Below the pieces are notes generated by a model. It was not told the DNA's origin. It saw only the letters and a list, made by a program, of their open reading frames with translations, and searched no databases. Positions 1-6,126 of a stretch of 7,408 nt of DNA are shown piece by piece. Source of the DNA: an uncultured Solirubrobacter sp. (GTDB lineage: Bacteria; Actinomycetota; Thermoleophilia; Solirubrobacterales; Solirubrobacteraceae); contig CALMNS010000196.1 of NCBI GenBank assembly GCA_937871635.1, positions 1 to 7,408 on the forward strand, read 5' to 3'. The position numbers and the translations under genes are program-made. How positions within the stretch are numbered: the stretch's first letter is position 1; each line of letters begins with the position of its first letter.

Positions 1-696
1 GCGCAGCTCCCCCCGCGGCGGCTCGGCGAGGGTGATCAGGCACCAGTCGGCCACCGCCGGCACCGCGGCCTCCGCGACGGACTGGAGGGTGGTCTCGTAG
101 TCCATGGAGGCCGACATGCGGGCCTCGGCGTCGACGAGCAGCTGGGTCCGCGCACGGGCCGCCTCCGCGTCCCGGTGCGCCGTCTCGGCCCGGATCTGCG
201 CCGCCTCGGCGTGCGCCCGCGCGGTGAGCGCGTCCTTGAGCAGCGCGGTCCGCTCCCGCTCCGCGGCGTGCTGGGCGGTGGTCTCGGTGACCGCGACGGC
301 CACGCCCACCACGTCGTCGACCGCGCCGAGCACGGGGTAGTAGGAGACGACGAAGTGCCGCTCTGCGTCCGAGCCGGGCAGCCGGCCGCTCATCTCCAGT
401 TCGAGCGACGGGACCTCGGAGTCGAGCACCTGGCGCATCAGCGCCTCGGCGTCCTCACCCAGGGAGCCGAGCAGCTCGCCCGGCGTGCGCCCGAGATGGT
501 CCGCGGCGGGAAGCCCGTTGATCGCCGCCAGCGCGTCGTTGATGCGCCGGTAGCGCAGCTCGCGGTCCCAGAAGGCGAGGCCGACGGGGGCGTGGACGAA
601 CACCGCGTCGAGGAGCGCGAGCTCGGGGTCGCCGACGGCAAGGGATTGCGAGGAGTCGGTCAGGGGGCGGAGGCTATCGAGGCGGTTTGCTGACAT
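1..696 (-). CDS. PAS - coiled coil - GAF sensor protein, N-terminal part (runs off the window)
   Basis: I translated 232 codons with no stop from an ATG at 696 to the window edge. Residues about 30-137 read as a PAS domain (VHAPVGLAFWDRELRYRRIN near the start, HFVVSYYPVLG and a closing GVAVAVTETT). Residues about 138-190 are an Ala/Glu/Arg-rich helix, probably a signalling coiled coil. From about 190 a GAF domain begins, with the phrase SMDYETTLQSVAEAAVPAVA followed by DWC. In actinobacteria this order usually leads to a SpoIIE-type (RsbU-like) PP2C phosphatase, less often a histidine kinase or GGDEF output; the output domain is outside the window. No membrane segment is visible, so a cytoplasmic sensor is likely. 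An in-frame TGA lies six codons upstream, which fixes the start within a few codons. The only SD-like bases (GGCGAGG) directly abut the ATG, which is unusually close. The family call is firm; the output type is inference. Confidence 0.88.
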   Translation of the reverse strand, partial: MSANRLDSLRPLTDSSQSLAVGDPELALLDAVFVHAPVGLAFWDRELRYRRINDALAAINGLPAADHLGRTPGELLGSLGEDAEALMRQVLDSEVPSLELEMSGRLPGSDAERHFVVSYYPVLGAVDDVVGVAVAVTETTAQHAAERERTALLKDALTARAHAEAAQIRAETAHRDAEAARARTQLLVDAEARMSASMDYETTLQSVAEAAVPAVADWCLITLAEPPRGELR

Positions 697-745
697 CCTC
701 GCCAGTCGCGCTCAGGTCACCCGCCTCACCGCCGGCGTTCGGCGC

Positions 746-927
746 TCAGGCGGGCACCCCGCGCGGCGGCCATGCCTGCGCGACGTGGGCCTCGCGGGCC
801 CGCCGCAGCAGCGCCATGAGCTTCTCCTCCTCGCAGATGCGCCGACGGTACTTGTCCGGCAGCGCGCGGACTGCGCCTCCTCCTCGAGTAGCGCGGCGAA
901 GAGCTCGCTCCCCGCGTGTGAGTGACC
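746..927 (-). pseudogene. Unidentified gene remnant with a broken frame
   Basis: Just after the stop at 928 one frame reads GSELFAALLEEEAQSA. The neighbouring frame then continues as ALPDKYRRRICEEEKLMALL and on to a TGA at 748-746. Each piece looks like real charged, helical protein, while the other frame at that point is an Arg/Ser/Pro-rich shadow. Joining them needs a two-base removal or one-base addition in the CGCGCG tract near 868-873. I find no start codon with a good SD for the joined reading, so this looks like the C-terminal end of a lost gene. An alternative is a 23-codon ORF from an ATG at about 817 with GAGGAG six bases upstream. I do not recognise the family. The PAS-GAF gene begins 50 bases further on. 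Confidence 0.3.
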
Positions 928-1565
928 TTAAAGGCCGGACGGAGGCGTGCAGTCCCCGATTGGCTCGCCTCGTGGACGGGCGCACAGCGCCAGTCCGTTG
1001 CGGATCTTCGCTCGATGACGGGTGTTCCCGACTCGGTAGTCCACTTGCACGGCCTTGAGGCCGTAGCGGCCCGGCTGATCGGCGCGCAAGGCGAAAACGA
1101 GCTGGACGCCGCGGTCCCCGGCTTCGGTGCTGGCGGGCAGGACCCGGTAGCCCTCGACCGGGGTGCAGATCCGTGTAATCCGGCGACGGCCAGCGGAAGT
1201 CCCCGGTGACGTTCGCGGTGCGCGCCGGGCCGTTGATCTGCGTGTCGATGACGGTGAGCCCGGCGGGCGGTTTGATGATCGAGGTTCGCTCGATGACGGC
1301 CGGCTCGTCGCTTCGGTTGCGCACCACCGCCAAGGTGAACGCCCCCCGGCCGTCCCGTTCCCTGCGGAAGGCCGAGCGAGCTGGCGTCGCGCGATCCGAG
1401 CGGACCGGCGGTCGGCTCCGTGTCGCGGATGACGAGGAACCACCCGGCACCCGCGACCACGACGATCAACGCCAGCGCCGGCAACCGCCGGAGGCGGTCG
1501 CGGCGGTGCCCGGAGCGCGCGGGCGGGCCGGTGTGGTTGGGGGGTGCATCCGTGATGGCGCTCAT
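928..1565 (-). pseudogene. Frameshifted tandem copy of the membrane-anchored domain protein (paralogue of 1606-2250)
   Basis: Three frames in succession together match the intact neighbour. From the ATG at 1565 the protein has a basic, Pro-rich N-terminus and a membrane segment (LPALALIVVVAGAGWFLVI), then RDTEPTAGPLG. Near 1342-1347 the match moves to the next frame (FTLAVVRNRSDEP to DFRWPSPDYTDLHP). Near 1160-1163 it moves again (VEGYRVLP to the final CTPPSGL and a TAA at 930-928). Each jump is repaired by removing one base from a mononucleotide run (six C, then four G, on the plus strand). After repair about 93 of 149 aligned residues from the IRD motif to the first C-terminal cysteine are identical to the neighbour, by hand count. 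As written, no full-length product can be made: translation from 1565 would lose the outside domain. It starts 40 bases after the neighbour's stop, with no clear SD. Sequencing error is the main alternative to true decay. Confidence 0.85.
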
Positions 1566-1605
1566 GTCTTACCGCGCGCCCAAGAGACGCGCCCGGACTA
1601 CAAGG

Positions 1606-2250
1606 TCATAGACCGGTGGGCGCCGGACAACGCGGTGCCCGACCGCTTCCCGGCGCCGTGAAGCAGGCGCTCAGGCCGTTACGGATCCGGACGCGATGCC
1701 GGGTGTCGCCGACGCGGTAATCGACTTGCACCGCTTTGAAGGTGTAGCGGCCGGGCTCGTCGGCTCGGAAAGCGAAGACGAGCTCGGCGCCGCGCTCACC
1801 GGTCGGCGAGTCGAGGGGCGCGACGCGGTGGCCCTTGACGGGCCGAAGGTCGGTGTAGTCGGGCGAGGGCCAGCGGAAGTCGTAGGCGCTGTTGATCTTC
1901 CGTTCGGGTCCGTTGATGCGGGCGTCAATGAGTTCCAAGCCGGCAGGAAGGCCGACGATCGAGATGCTTTCGAGGATCGCGTCTTTGTCACCGCGGTTGA
2001 ACACCTGCGGGAGACCGAAGGCGACTGGCTGGCCGACGCGTTGCGGCACGCCCACCGAGCTGACGTCCTCCGATCCCAACGGGCCGGGCGTCAGCTCAGA
2101 GTCGCGGATCGCGAAGAACCAGACGGCGACCGCGGCAAGCACCGCAAGGCCCATGAGGGCGCCGACCAGTCGCGCCCTGTTTCGGCGCGATCCGCCCGAT
2201 CCGGAATGAGTGTTCAGAGAATGGACGAGGGCGGGGGACGTGACGCTCAC
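1606..2250 (-). CDS. Single-pass membrane protein with exported beta-rich domain, unknown function
   Basis: This is a 214-residue protein if started at the GTG at 2250, four bases after the stop of the upstream gene. The frame is open further upstream, but that part lies inside the previous gene and reads as its shadow. Residues 1-27 are Ser/Arg-rich (RRNRAR before the membrane). Residues about 28-48 form one membrane helix (GALMGLAVLAAVAVWFFAI). The rest should face outside. It is probably a beta sandwich: DFRWPSPDYTDL at about 124-135, then LVFAFRADEPGRYTFKAVQV and DYRVG at about 157-181. C196 and C208 near the end are a likely disulfide pair and are kept in the paralogue. Similar 'GRY..KAVQVDYRVG' tails occur in uncharacterised actinobacterial membrane proteins; I know no function. 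No SD is visible, so translational coupling to the gene before it is likely. An alternative start is the ATG at residue 33, which would remove the basic anchor and seems unlikely. Confidence 0.8.
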   Translation of the reverse strand: MSVTSPALVHSLNTHSGSGGSRRNRARLVGALMGLAVLAAVAVWFFAIRDSELTPGPLGSEDVSSVGVPQRVGQPVAFGLPQVFNRGDKDAILESISIVGLPAGLELIDARINGPERKINSAYDFRWPSPDYTDLRPVKGHRVAPLDSPTGERGAELVFAFRADEPGRYTFKAVQVDYRVGDTRHRVRIRNGLSACFTAPGSGRAPRCPAPTGL

Positions 2251-2254
2251 CGGG

Positions 2255-3409
2255 CTACCGTGCGCCCGAGTACACGCGGCCGGAGCTGAACGGGCTTTGC
2301 TTGCCGTCGGGACCGCAGAGCCAGTGCTGTTTCTTGGAAGGCCCGCCGAACTTGTAGTCGAGCTGCACGTGGCGGTCGAACCCAGAGCGCACCGTGATGT
2401 CGGCTCCGAACGCCTGTGCGCCGCGGTTCCAGCGCGTGGCATCGTTGCGCTCGCGATGGAAGTCGCCGGTCCCTCGAAAGCCGTCCTGGAGCTGCTTGGG
2501 GTCGCACTGGTCGAGCGCCCCGCGCTGGCGCAGTCGGTCGTTGTGGCCGCCGATCCAAGCGGTCGGACGGATCTCGATGTCGAACTTCGCGCAAGTGTTC
2601 AGGCGGGCCTCCCGTTTGGTGAACTCAAACAGGCTGCGCAGCTTGCGCGCGTACCGCTTCTTGGCCGGCGGGAATGTGGTGCTGCCCGACTCGGACAGAT
2701 ACTTCTCGCCGCCGATAGAGAAGCTCTCTCCGGAGTTGTTGGAGATCGCCACCCCGAAGTAGGAGGATGACGTTGACCCCCGCCCGTAAGTGAACTTGCC
2801 GACGGTGCCGTCGTTGTAGGCGTTGTTGAGCTCGCCGACGATCGCCAGCGACCGCCGTGACTCGACCGGCTTCTCCTCCGTTTCGGTCTTGCATTTGACG
2901 TTGGGGTCGCCCGCCACCTGCGACGCTCGCGCGGGGACTGGCCGGTCGGCTTTGAGCGTGATCTGCGGCGGCGAGGCGGCGGCGCCGGCGGCGCTCCCAC
3001 GAGCTGAGTGGGCCACGACCTCCTCGGGGCTGGCGGAGCGCACCTCGCCGCCTTGCGAGCTGACGTGACCGGTGTAGAGCCACTGCCCTACGCGTCCGCC
3101 GGTGTAGGCAACGGCGCGGTAGTCCAACCATCCGTTGGCGTCGGCGAGGCGGAGCAGCTGCGCCGAGTCGGTCGCGGTCACCGTGAACTCGCCGTCCGGT
3201 CCCGCCTTTCCCGTTCCGAGCAGCGGCATGACGCCCCCGGCCGGCAATGACGCGAACACCTGGACGGTGCCCGGCGTTACGGAGCCTTTGGCGTCGGTGA
3301 GCGTCCCGGTCGCCAGCACGGTGGCGCCCAGCGCCGGCGTGGCGCCCACACCCGCGGTCGCGAGGGTCAGCGAGACTACCGCCCAGGAGAGAATTGGTCG
3401 GCGGGTCAT
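2255..3409 (-). CDS. Secreted protein with N-terminal regulatory-like beta domain and four cysteines, unknown function
   Basis: The protein has 384 residues from the ATG at 3409. The frame is open upstream, but this ATG has AAGGAG six bases before it and is followed at once by a signal peptide (MTRRPILSWAVVSLTLATAG, then ATPALGA, likely cut after A29). Residues about 30-115 resemble the carboxypeptidase-regulatory/transthyretin-like fold: a repeated-strand 'GTLTDAKGSVTPGTVQVFAS ... GPDGEFTV' pattern. Residues about 118-170 are an Ala/Pro/Ser linker. The C-terminal region, about 173-384, has C173, C273, C302 and C365 (two possible disulfides), is rich in Gly/Ser/Asn and aromatic residues (FTYGRGSTSSSYFGVAISNN), and has a basic stretch at 250-267. 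No catalytic motif stands out. The cysteines and signal peptide say it works outside the cytoplasm. It lies 11 bases after the LysM gene and 4 bases before the membrane protein gene, so the three are almost certainly cotranscribed. Confidence 0.85.
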   Translation of the reverse strand: MTRRPILSWAVVSLTLATAGVGATPALGATVLATGTLTDAKGSVTPGTVQVFASLPAGGVMPLLGTGKAGPDGEFTVTATDSAQLLRLADANGWLDYRAVAYTGGRVGQWLYTGHVSSQGGEVRSASPEEVVAHSARGSAAGAAASPPQITLKADRPVPARASQVAGDPNVKCKTETEEKPVESRRSLAIVGELNNAYNDGTVGKFTYGRGSTSSSYFGVAISNNSGESFSIGGEKYLSESGSTTFPPAKKRYARKLRSLFEFTKREARLNTCAKFDIEIRPTAWIGGHNDRLRQRGALDQCDPKQLQDGFRGTGDFHRERNDATRWNRGAQAFGADITVRSGFDRHVQLDYKFGGPSKKQHWLCGPDGKQSPFSSGRVYSGAR

Positions 3410-3415
3410 GAGTCG

Positions 3416-3421
3416 CTCCTT
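3416..3421 (-). promoter_or_regulatory. Ribosome binding site of the secreted-protein gene
   Basis: The minus strand reads AAGGAG six bases before the ATG at 3409, and its first A is the last base of the LysM stop codon. This site picks the 3409 ATG over the upstream in-frame GTG at 3586, and it couples translation of the two genes. Confidence 0.8.
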
Positions 3422-4593
3422 CACGGCGTCGGGACGGGCGGCAGTCGCAGGACGGTGCCGGTCGGCAGAACGTCGGGATCGCCGGTGCCGATCCGGTCGG
3501 CGTTCACGGCCCAGATGCGCTTGACCTGCGCAGCGATCTCCTCGTCTGTGGCGCCGTCGCGGAGCTGCCCGCCGGCGATCGACCACAGGCTCTCGCCCGA
3601 GCGGACGAGGTGACGAGGACCAGTCGTTCGCCTGACCGCCGCTGCGGACACCCGCCGGACGCTCGGGCTCGGTTCGACGGGTTGAAGGGTTGCGCTGCCC
3701 GTCGGCTCCGGGTTGCTGGCTCGGATCGGCTTCGGGCTCGTCGTCTCGGCGATCGTGCCGTCAGCGGGGGACGCCGCGGGCCGGGGCGCCGGCGGCGGCT
3801 TGTGACCGGGGGAGCTCGGCGCGCCGTCAGGTTCTGCGCGAGCCGGGGTGAGCGTGGGGGCCACCAGCGGCACCGGAGCTGGCGTCGGCTTGGGAGCGAC
3901 GGCGGGCGACGGGGCCGGAACAGGCGCCTCCGCGGGCGCCGGCGGCGGAGCGGGAGGAGCTTCGACCGGTGCCGGTGCCGGTGCCGGCAGCGCTGGCGCT
4001 GGCGCGGCGGTTGCCAGAGGGGTGCCGAAAGGGGTCGCCTCGGGAGCTGCCGCTGACGGGGCAACCGCCGTGATCGGAGCACCTCCGGGCCCGGAGGACG
4101 GAGCGCCGGTAGGAGATGCGGGCTCGGGCTCGGTAGTGGGCGACACAGGCGGTGAGGACACCGCGGGCGGCTCCTCGTCGGGCGACTCAGGTGCTCCTGC
4201 GGGAGTCGGGGGCGCTGCCTCCGGGGCGTCAGGGGCGGGAGCGGGCGCCGGGAGCTCCGCGGCCGGCGCCTCAGGCGTAACCGGATCCGCCGCGGGCGGC
4301 GCCACGGTCGGTGCTTCAGGAGCCGGATCGGGCACCGAGGGCTCCGCCGGCGGCTCGGCCGGCTCTGGCGCGGCAATGACTGGTACCGCGGTTGTCGGAT
4401 CGGCTTGGTCCTCTGCGGTTGCCTCGCCGTCCGGGGCGTTGTCGTCGAGACCGTCGGCTGCTCCGCCGGGTCCTGCGGGCAGGTTGACCGTCGTCGTCGG
4501 CTTCGGGCGCGTGGCGGCGGCGACGGTCGCCGGCGCCACACCGGATCCCGCCAACGCGACGATGAGTGCGCCCGCGGTGAGCTTGGCGGCCAC
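3421..4593 (-). CDS. Exported Pro/Ala-rich LysM-domain protein
   Basis: The protein has 390 residues from a GTG at 4593. Residues 1-27 are hydrophobic (AAKLTAGALIVALAGSGVAP), a signal peptide or membrane anchor. Residues about 30-310 are a low-complexity linker of Pro, Ala, Glu and Ser with repeated PAPAPAP and APE steps, of the kind that spans the cell wall. Residues about 328-384 are a LysM domain (HLVRSGESLWSIAGGQL ... IWAVNADRIGTGDPDVLPTG, then TVLRLP). LysM binds N-acetylglucosamine in peptidoglycan, so the C-terminus probably grips the wall while the N-terminus is at the membrane. FimV proteins of type IV pilus systems also combine LysM with low-complexity sequence, but FimV has LysM near the N-terminus and other domains, so I do not call this FimV. 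The start is uncertain: the GTG has no good SD, the hydrophobic reading extends upstream in frame without a start codon, and a strong SD-ATG sits in another frame at 4685. Confidence 0.82.
   Translation of the reverse strand: MAAKLTAGALIVALAGSGVAPATVAAATRPKPTTTVNLPAGPGGAADGLDDNAPDGEATAEDQADPTTAVPVIAAPEPAEPPAEPSVPDPAPEAPTVAPPAADPVTPEAPAAELPAPAPAPDAPEAAPPTPAGAPESPDEEPPAVSSPPVSPTTEPEPASPTGAPSSGPGGAPITAVAPSAAAPEATPFGTPLATAAPAPALPAPAPAPVEAPPAPPPAPAEAPVPAPSPAVAPKPTPAPVPLVAPTLTPARAEPDGAPSSPGHKPPPAPRPAASPADGTIAETTSPKPIRASNPEPTGSATLQPVEPSPSVRRVSAAAVRRTTGPRHLVRSGESLWSIAGGQLRDGATDEEIAAQVKRIWAVNADRIGTGDPDVLPTGTVLRLPPVPTP
3966..3987. repeat. Short GGTGCC hexanucleotide tandem repeat in the LysM linker
   Basis: The six-base unit GGTGCC is repeated about three and a half times. 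On the coding strand it gives a Pro-Ala run. Because the unit is six bases, gain or loss of a copy changes linker length by two residues and keeps the frame. Confidence 0.7.
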
Positions 4594-4622
4594 CGCGAAG
4601 GCGACCGTCCTGGACGGGGGCG

Positions 4623-4685
4623 CTACCGGCAGAACGCCTTCGGTGGGTGACCACCGCCCCGCAGCGTTGCCTCACCTTGAGTCAT
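4623..4685 (-). other. Strong SD-ATG leading into a 20-codon frame: leader peptide or frameshifted LysM start
   Basis: GGAGG lies four bases before an ATG at 4685, the best initiation site upstream of the LysM gene. The frame gives MTQGEATLRGGGHPPKAFCR and stops at 4623-4625. If one G is added to the G4 run at 4657-4660, translation passes into the LysM frame as MTQGEATLRGRWSPTEGVLP, then a linker (VAPPSRTVAFAV) and the hydrophobic segment. So this may be the true LysM start, broken by a one-base loss, or a genuine small leader ORF. Confidence 0.35.
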
Positions 4686-4747
4686 CCAGCCTCCGTGCCC
4701 GGTGCTCTGGACCCGCCTCCTGCCCAGGTGGCCGCCGTAGAAAGGAG

Positions 4748-4764
4748 CGGAGCGTAGCGCTCTG
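4748..4764 (-). terminator. Hairpin followed by a short pyrimidine/T stretch; possible terminator or attenuator
   Basis: On the minus strand CAGAGCG and CGCTCCG pair around a three-base loop (seven pairs, one G-T). CTCCTTTCT follows directly at 4747-4739. The T stretch is weak. Its place 60 bases before the SD-ATG at 4685 would suit an attenuator in a leader as well as a late pilC terminator. Confidence 0.35.
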
Positions 4765-4880
4765 CCCGTCGTCTTCCGGGATGGTCCGCTTGCCCGATCG
4801 AGAGCCTTACCGGGAGAGGTCAGCATTCGACCTGCCGGGCCTTTCGGCACCCCTCATGCCGGCGGTGGATGCCGGAGACC

Positions 4881-4899
4881 CCGCGAGGACCCCTCGCGG
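4881..4899 (-). terminator. Hairpin just after pilC, probable 3' end structure
   Basis: A perfect eight-base inverted repeat (CCGCGAGG / CCTCGCGG, three-base loop) starts six bases past the pilC stop. No U-run follows on the minus strand, so it may act as an mRNA-stabilising or U-less terminator hairpin, as is common in GC-rich actinobacteria. Confidence 0.55.
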
Positions 4900-4905
4900 C
4901 GCCCG

Positions 4906-6120
4906 CTACTGGATCTGGTCGTAGAGCTTGAACATCGGCATGTACATCGCGATCACCACGAAGCCGACGACCCCGCCCACGAACACGATCATGATCGGCT
5001 CGAGGATCGAGGTCAGCGCCTTCACCGCGGCCTCGACCTCGTCCTCATAGAAGTCCGCCACCTTGGAGAGCATGGCGTCCAGGCCGCCCGTCTCCTCCCC
5101 CACCGCGATCATCTGGGACACCATGACCGGGAAGATGGGCGCCTCCTTGAGCGGGGCGGCGATCGAGCCGCCGGACTTCACCGACTCGATGACGGCTTCC
5201 ATGGTCCGCTCGATCACGGCGTTGCCCGCGGTCTGGCCGGTGACCTCGATCGCCTGCATGATCGGCACGCCCGCGGCGTAGAGCGACGAGAAGGTTCGCG
5301 ACCAGCGGGCGAGCGCGATCTTCTGCACGGTGGCGCCGATCTTCATCGGGATCTTCAGGCGGAACGCGTCCCACTTGGGTCGCCCGAAGTCCGAGGTGCG
5401 GAACTTCTTGAAGCCGAAGAGCGCGGCCGGGATCCCGACGATGAACAGGTACCACTGGCCCTTGGCGACGTCGGACATCGCCACCGTGACCTTGGTGATC
5501 AGCGGCAGCTCGCCGCCGAAGTCGGCGAACACCCCGGCGAAGACCGGGACGATGAAGGCGATCAGCGCGAACAGCACGATGAACGCGAAGGTCATGATGA
5601 CCGTCGGGTACATCATCGCGCTCTTGACCTGGCGGCGCAGCGAGTCGTCCTTCTCGAGCTGGTCGGCGGTGCGCTCGAGCGCCTCCTCGAGGATGCCGCC
5701 CGCCTCGCCGGCGCGGACCATGGCGACGTAGAGCGGGTTGAAGACCTTCGGGTGCCGGGCCAGGGCATCGGAGAGCAGCAGCCCGGTCTCGATGTCCTCG
5801 CGCACCCGCTCGACGGTCGCCTTGAGCTTCTTGTGCTCGATCTGCTCCTCGAGGACGTGGAAGGCGCGCAGCAGCGTCAGGCCGCTGGAGACCATGGTGG
5901 CCAGCTGGCGGGTCATGACGGTCAGGTCCGCGGCCTTGATGCGCTGGGGCAGCGCGATCTCGAACTTCAGGCCCGTCGCCTTCTCGTCGACCGCCATGAC
6001 CGTCAGGCCGCGGGACTTAAGCTCGTCGGTCACCGCCTGCTTGGAGGCGCCGATGATCGTCCCCTTCTGGGGGATGCCGGTGAGGTCGACCGCCTTGAAC
6101 GCGAAGGTGGCGCCCGGCAT
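4906..6120 (-). CDS. pilC: Type IV pilus inner-membrane platform protein PilC (GspF/T2SSF family)
   Basis: The protein has 404 residues, the usual PilC length. PilC sits in the cytoplasmic membrane and links the cytoplasmic assembly (PilB) and retraction (PilT) ATPases to the growing pilin helix. The N-terminal cytoplasmic region (FAFKAVDLTGIPQKGTIIGA) is typical. Two T2SSF domains follow, at about 70-193 and 272-395. Each carries the family glycine motif (AGEAGG at 137-142; GEETGGLD at 341-348). Membrane helices are at about 172-196, 222-238 and 371-394, the last after the conserved LEP (373-375). It ends MFKLYDQIQ, as many PilC proteins do. I chose the ATG at 6120, with GGAGGGGG six bases upstream, over an in-frame TTG at 6138. 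It follows pilT by 73 bases. Nothing is missing. Confidence 0.96.
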   Translation of the reverse strand: MPGATFAFKAVDLTGIPQKGTIIGASKQAVTDELKSRGLTVMAVDEKATGLKFEIALPQRIKAADLTVMTRQLATMVSSGLTLLRAFHVLEEQIEHKKLKATVERVREDIETGLLLSDALARHPKVFNPLYVAMVRAGEAGGILEEALERTADQLEKDDSLRRQVKSAMMYPTVIMTFAFIVLFALIAFIVPVFAGVFADFGGELPLITKVTVAMSDVAKGQWYLFIVGIPAALFGFKKFRTSDFGRPKWDAFRLKIPMKIGATVQKIALARWSRTFSSLYAAGVPIMQAIEVTGQTAGNAVIERTMEAVIESVKSGGSIAAPLKEAPIFPVMVSQMIAVGEETGGLDAMLSKVADFYEDEVEAAVKALTSILEPIMIVFVGGVVGFVVIAMYMPMFKLYDQIQ

Positions 6121-6126
6121 TAGTGG

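Larger units (their letters stand above)
4686..4905 (-). other. 220-base gap between pilC and the exported cassette; likely leader and promoter region
   Basis: I see no protein worth calling here on either strand. It holds the post-pilC hairpin (4881-4899), a second hairpin (4748-4764) and several short complementary segments, so a structured RNA leader is possible. No convincing -35/-10 pair stands out on the minus strand. Minus-strand phrases such as TGCCGAAAGGCCC and CTCCCGGTAAGGC have a riboswitch-like look but match no class I know well enough to name. Confidence 0.5.

Noticed and set aside
175..693. A 172-codon plus-strand frame
   Set aside because: It is a shadow of the PAS-GAF gene, which has clear domain motifs on the minus strand.
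730..744. Five-base inverted repeat before the PAS-GAF gene as a terminator
   Set aside because: The stem is short, expected by chance at this GC content, and has no T-run on either side.
928..1565. Programmed ribosomal frameshifting in the broken paralogue
   Set aside because: Two separate shifts in the same direction would be needed, without a slippery heptamer and stimulatory structure that I can see. Simple homopolymer insertions explain the data.
3504..4541. A 345-codon minus-strand frame in the LysM region
   Set aside because: The product is almost wholly Arg, Pro and Ser, as expected from an off-frame reading of the Pro/Ala linker.
4686..4850. Upstream part of a 75-codon minus-strand frame that ends at 4623
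   Set aside because: It begins at a GTG and shows no motif or family resemblance. Only its last 20 codons, behind the SD-ATG at 4685, deserve attention.
4686..4905. A named riboswitch (c-di-AMP ydaO, c-di-GMP GEMM-I or glycine)
   Set aside because: Partial phrase resemblance only. The GEMM GACGCAAAGCC and GCGGGUUACC segments and the full ydaO core are absent, so no class can be claimed.
3848..4924. A 358-codon plus-strand frame rich in Gly, Ala and Ser opposite the LysM gene
   Set aside because: It is the antisense reading of Pro/Ala codons. The minus strand carries a signal segment, LysM domain and operon spacing; the plus frame has no domain, and its end runs past the pilC hairpin.
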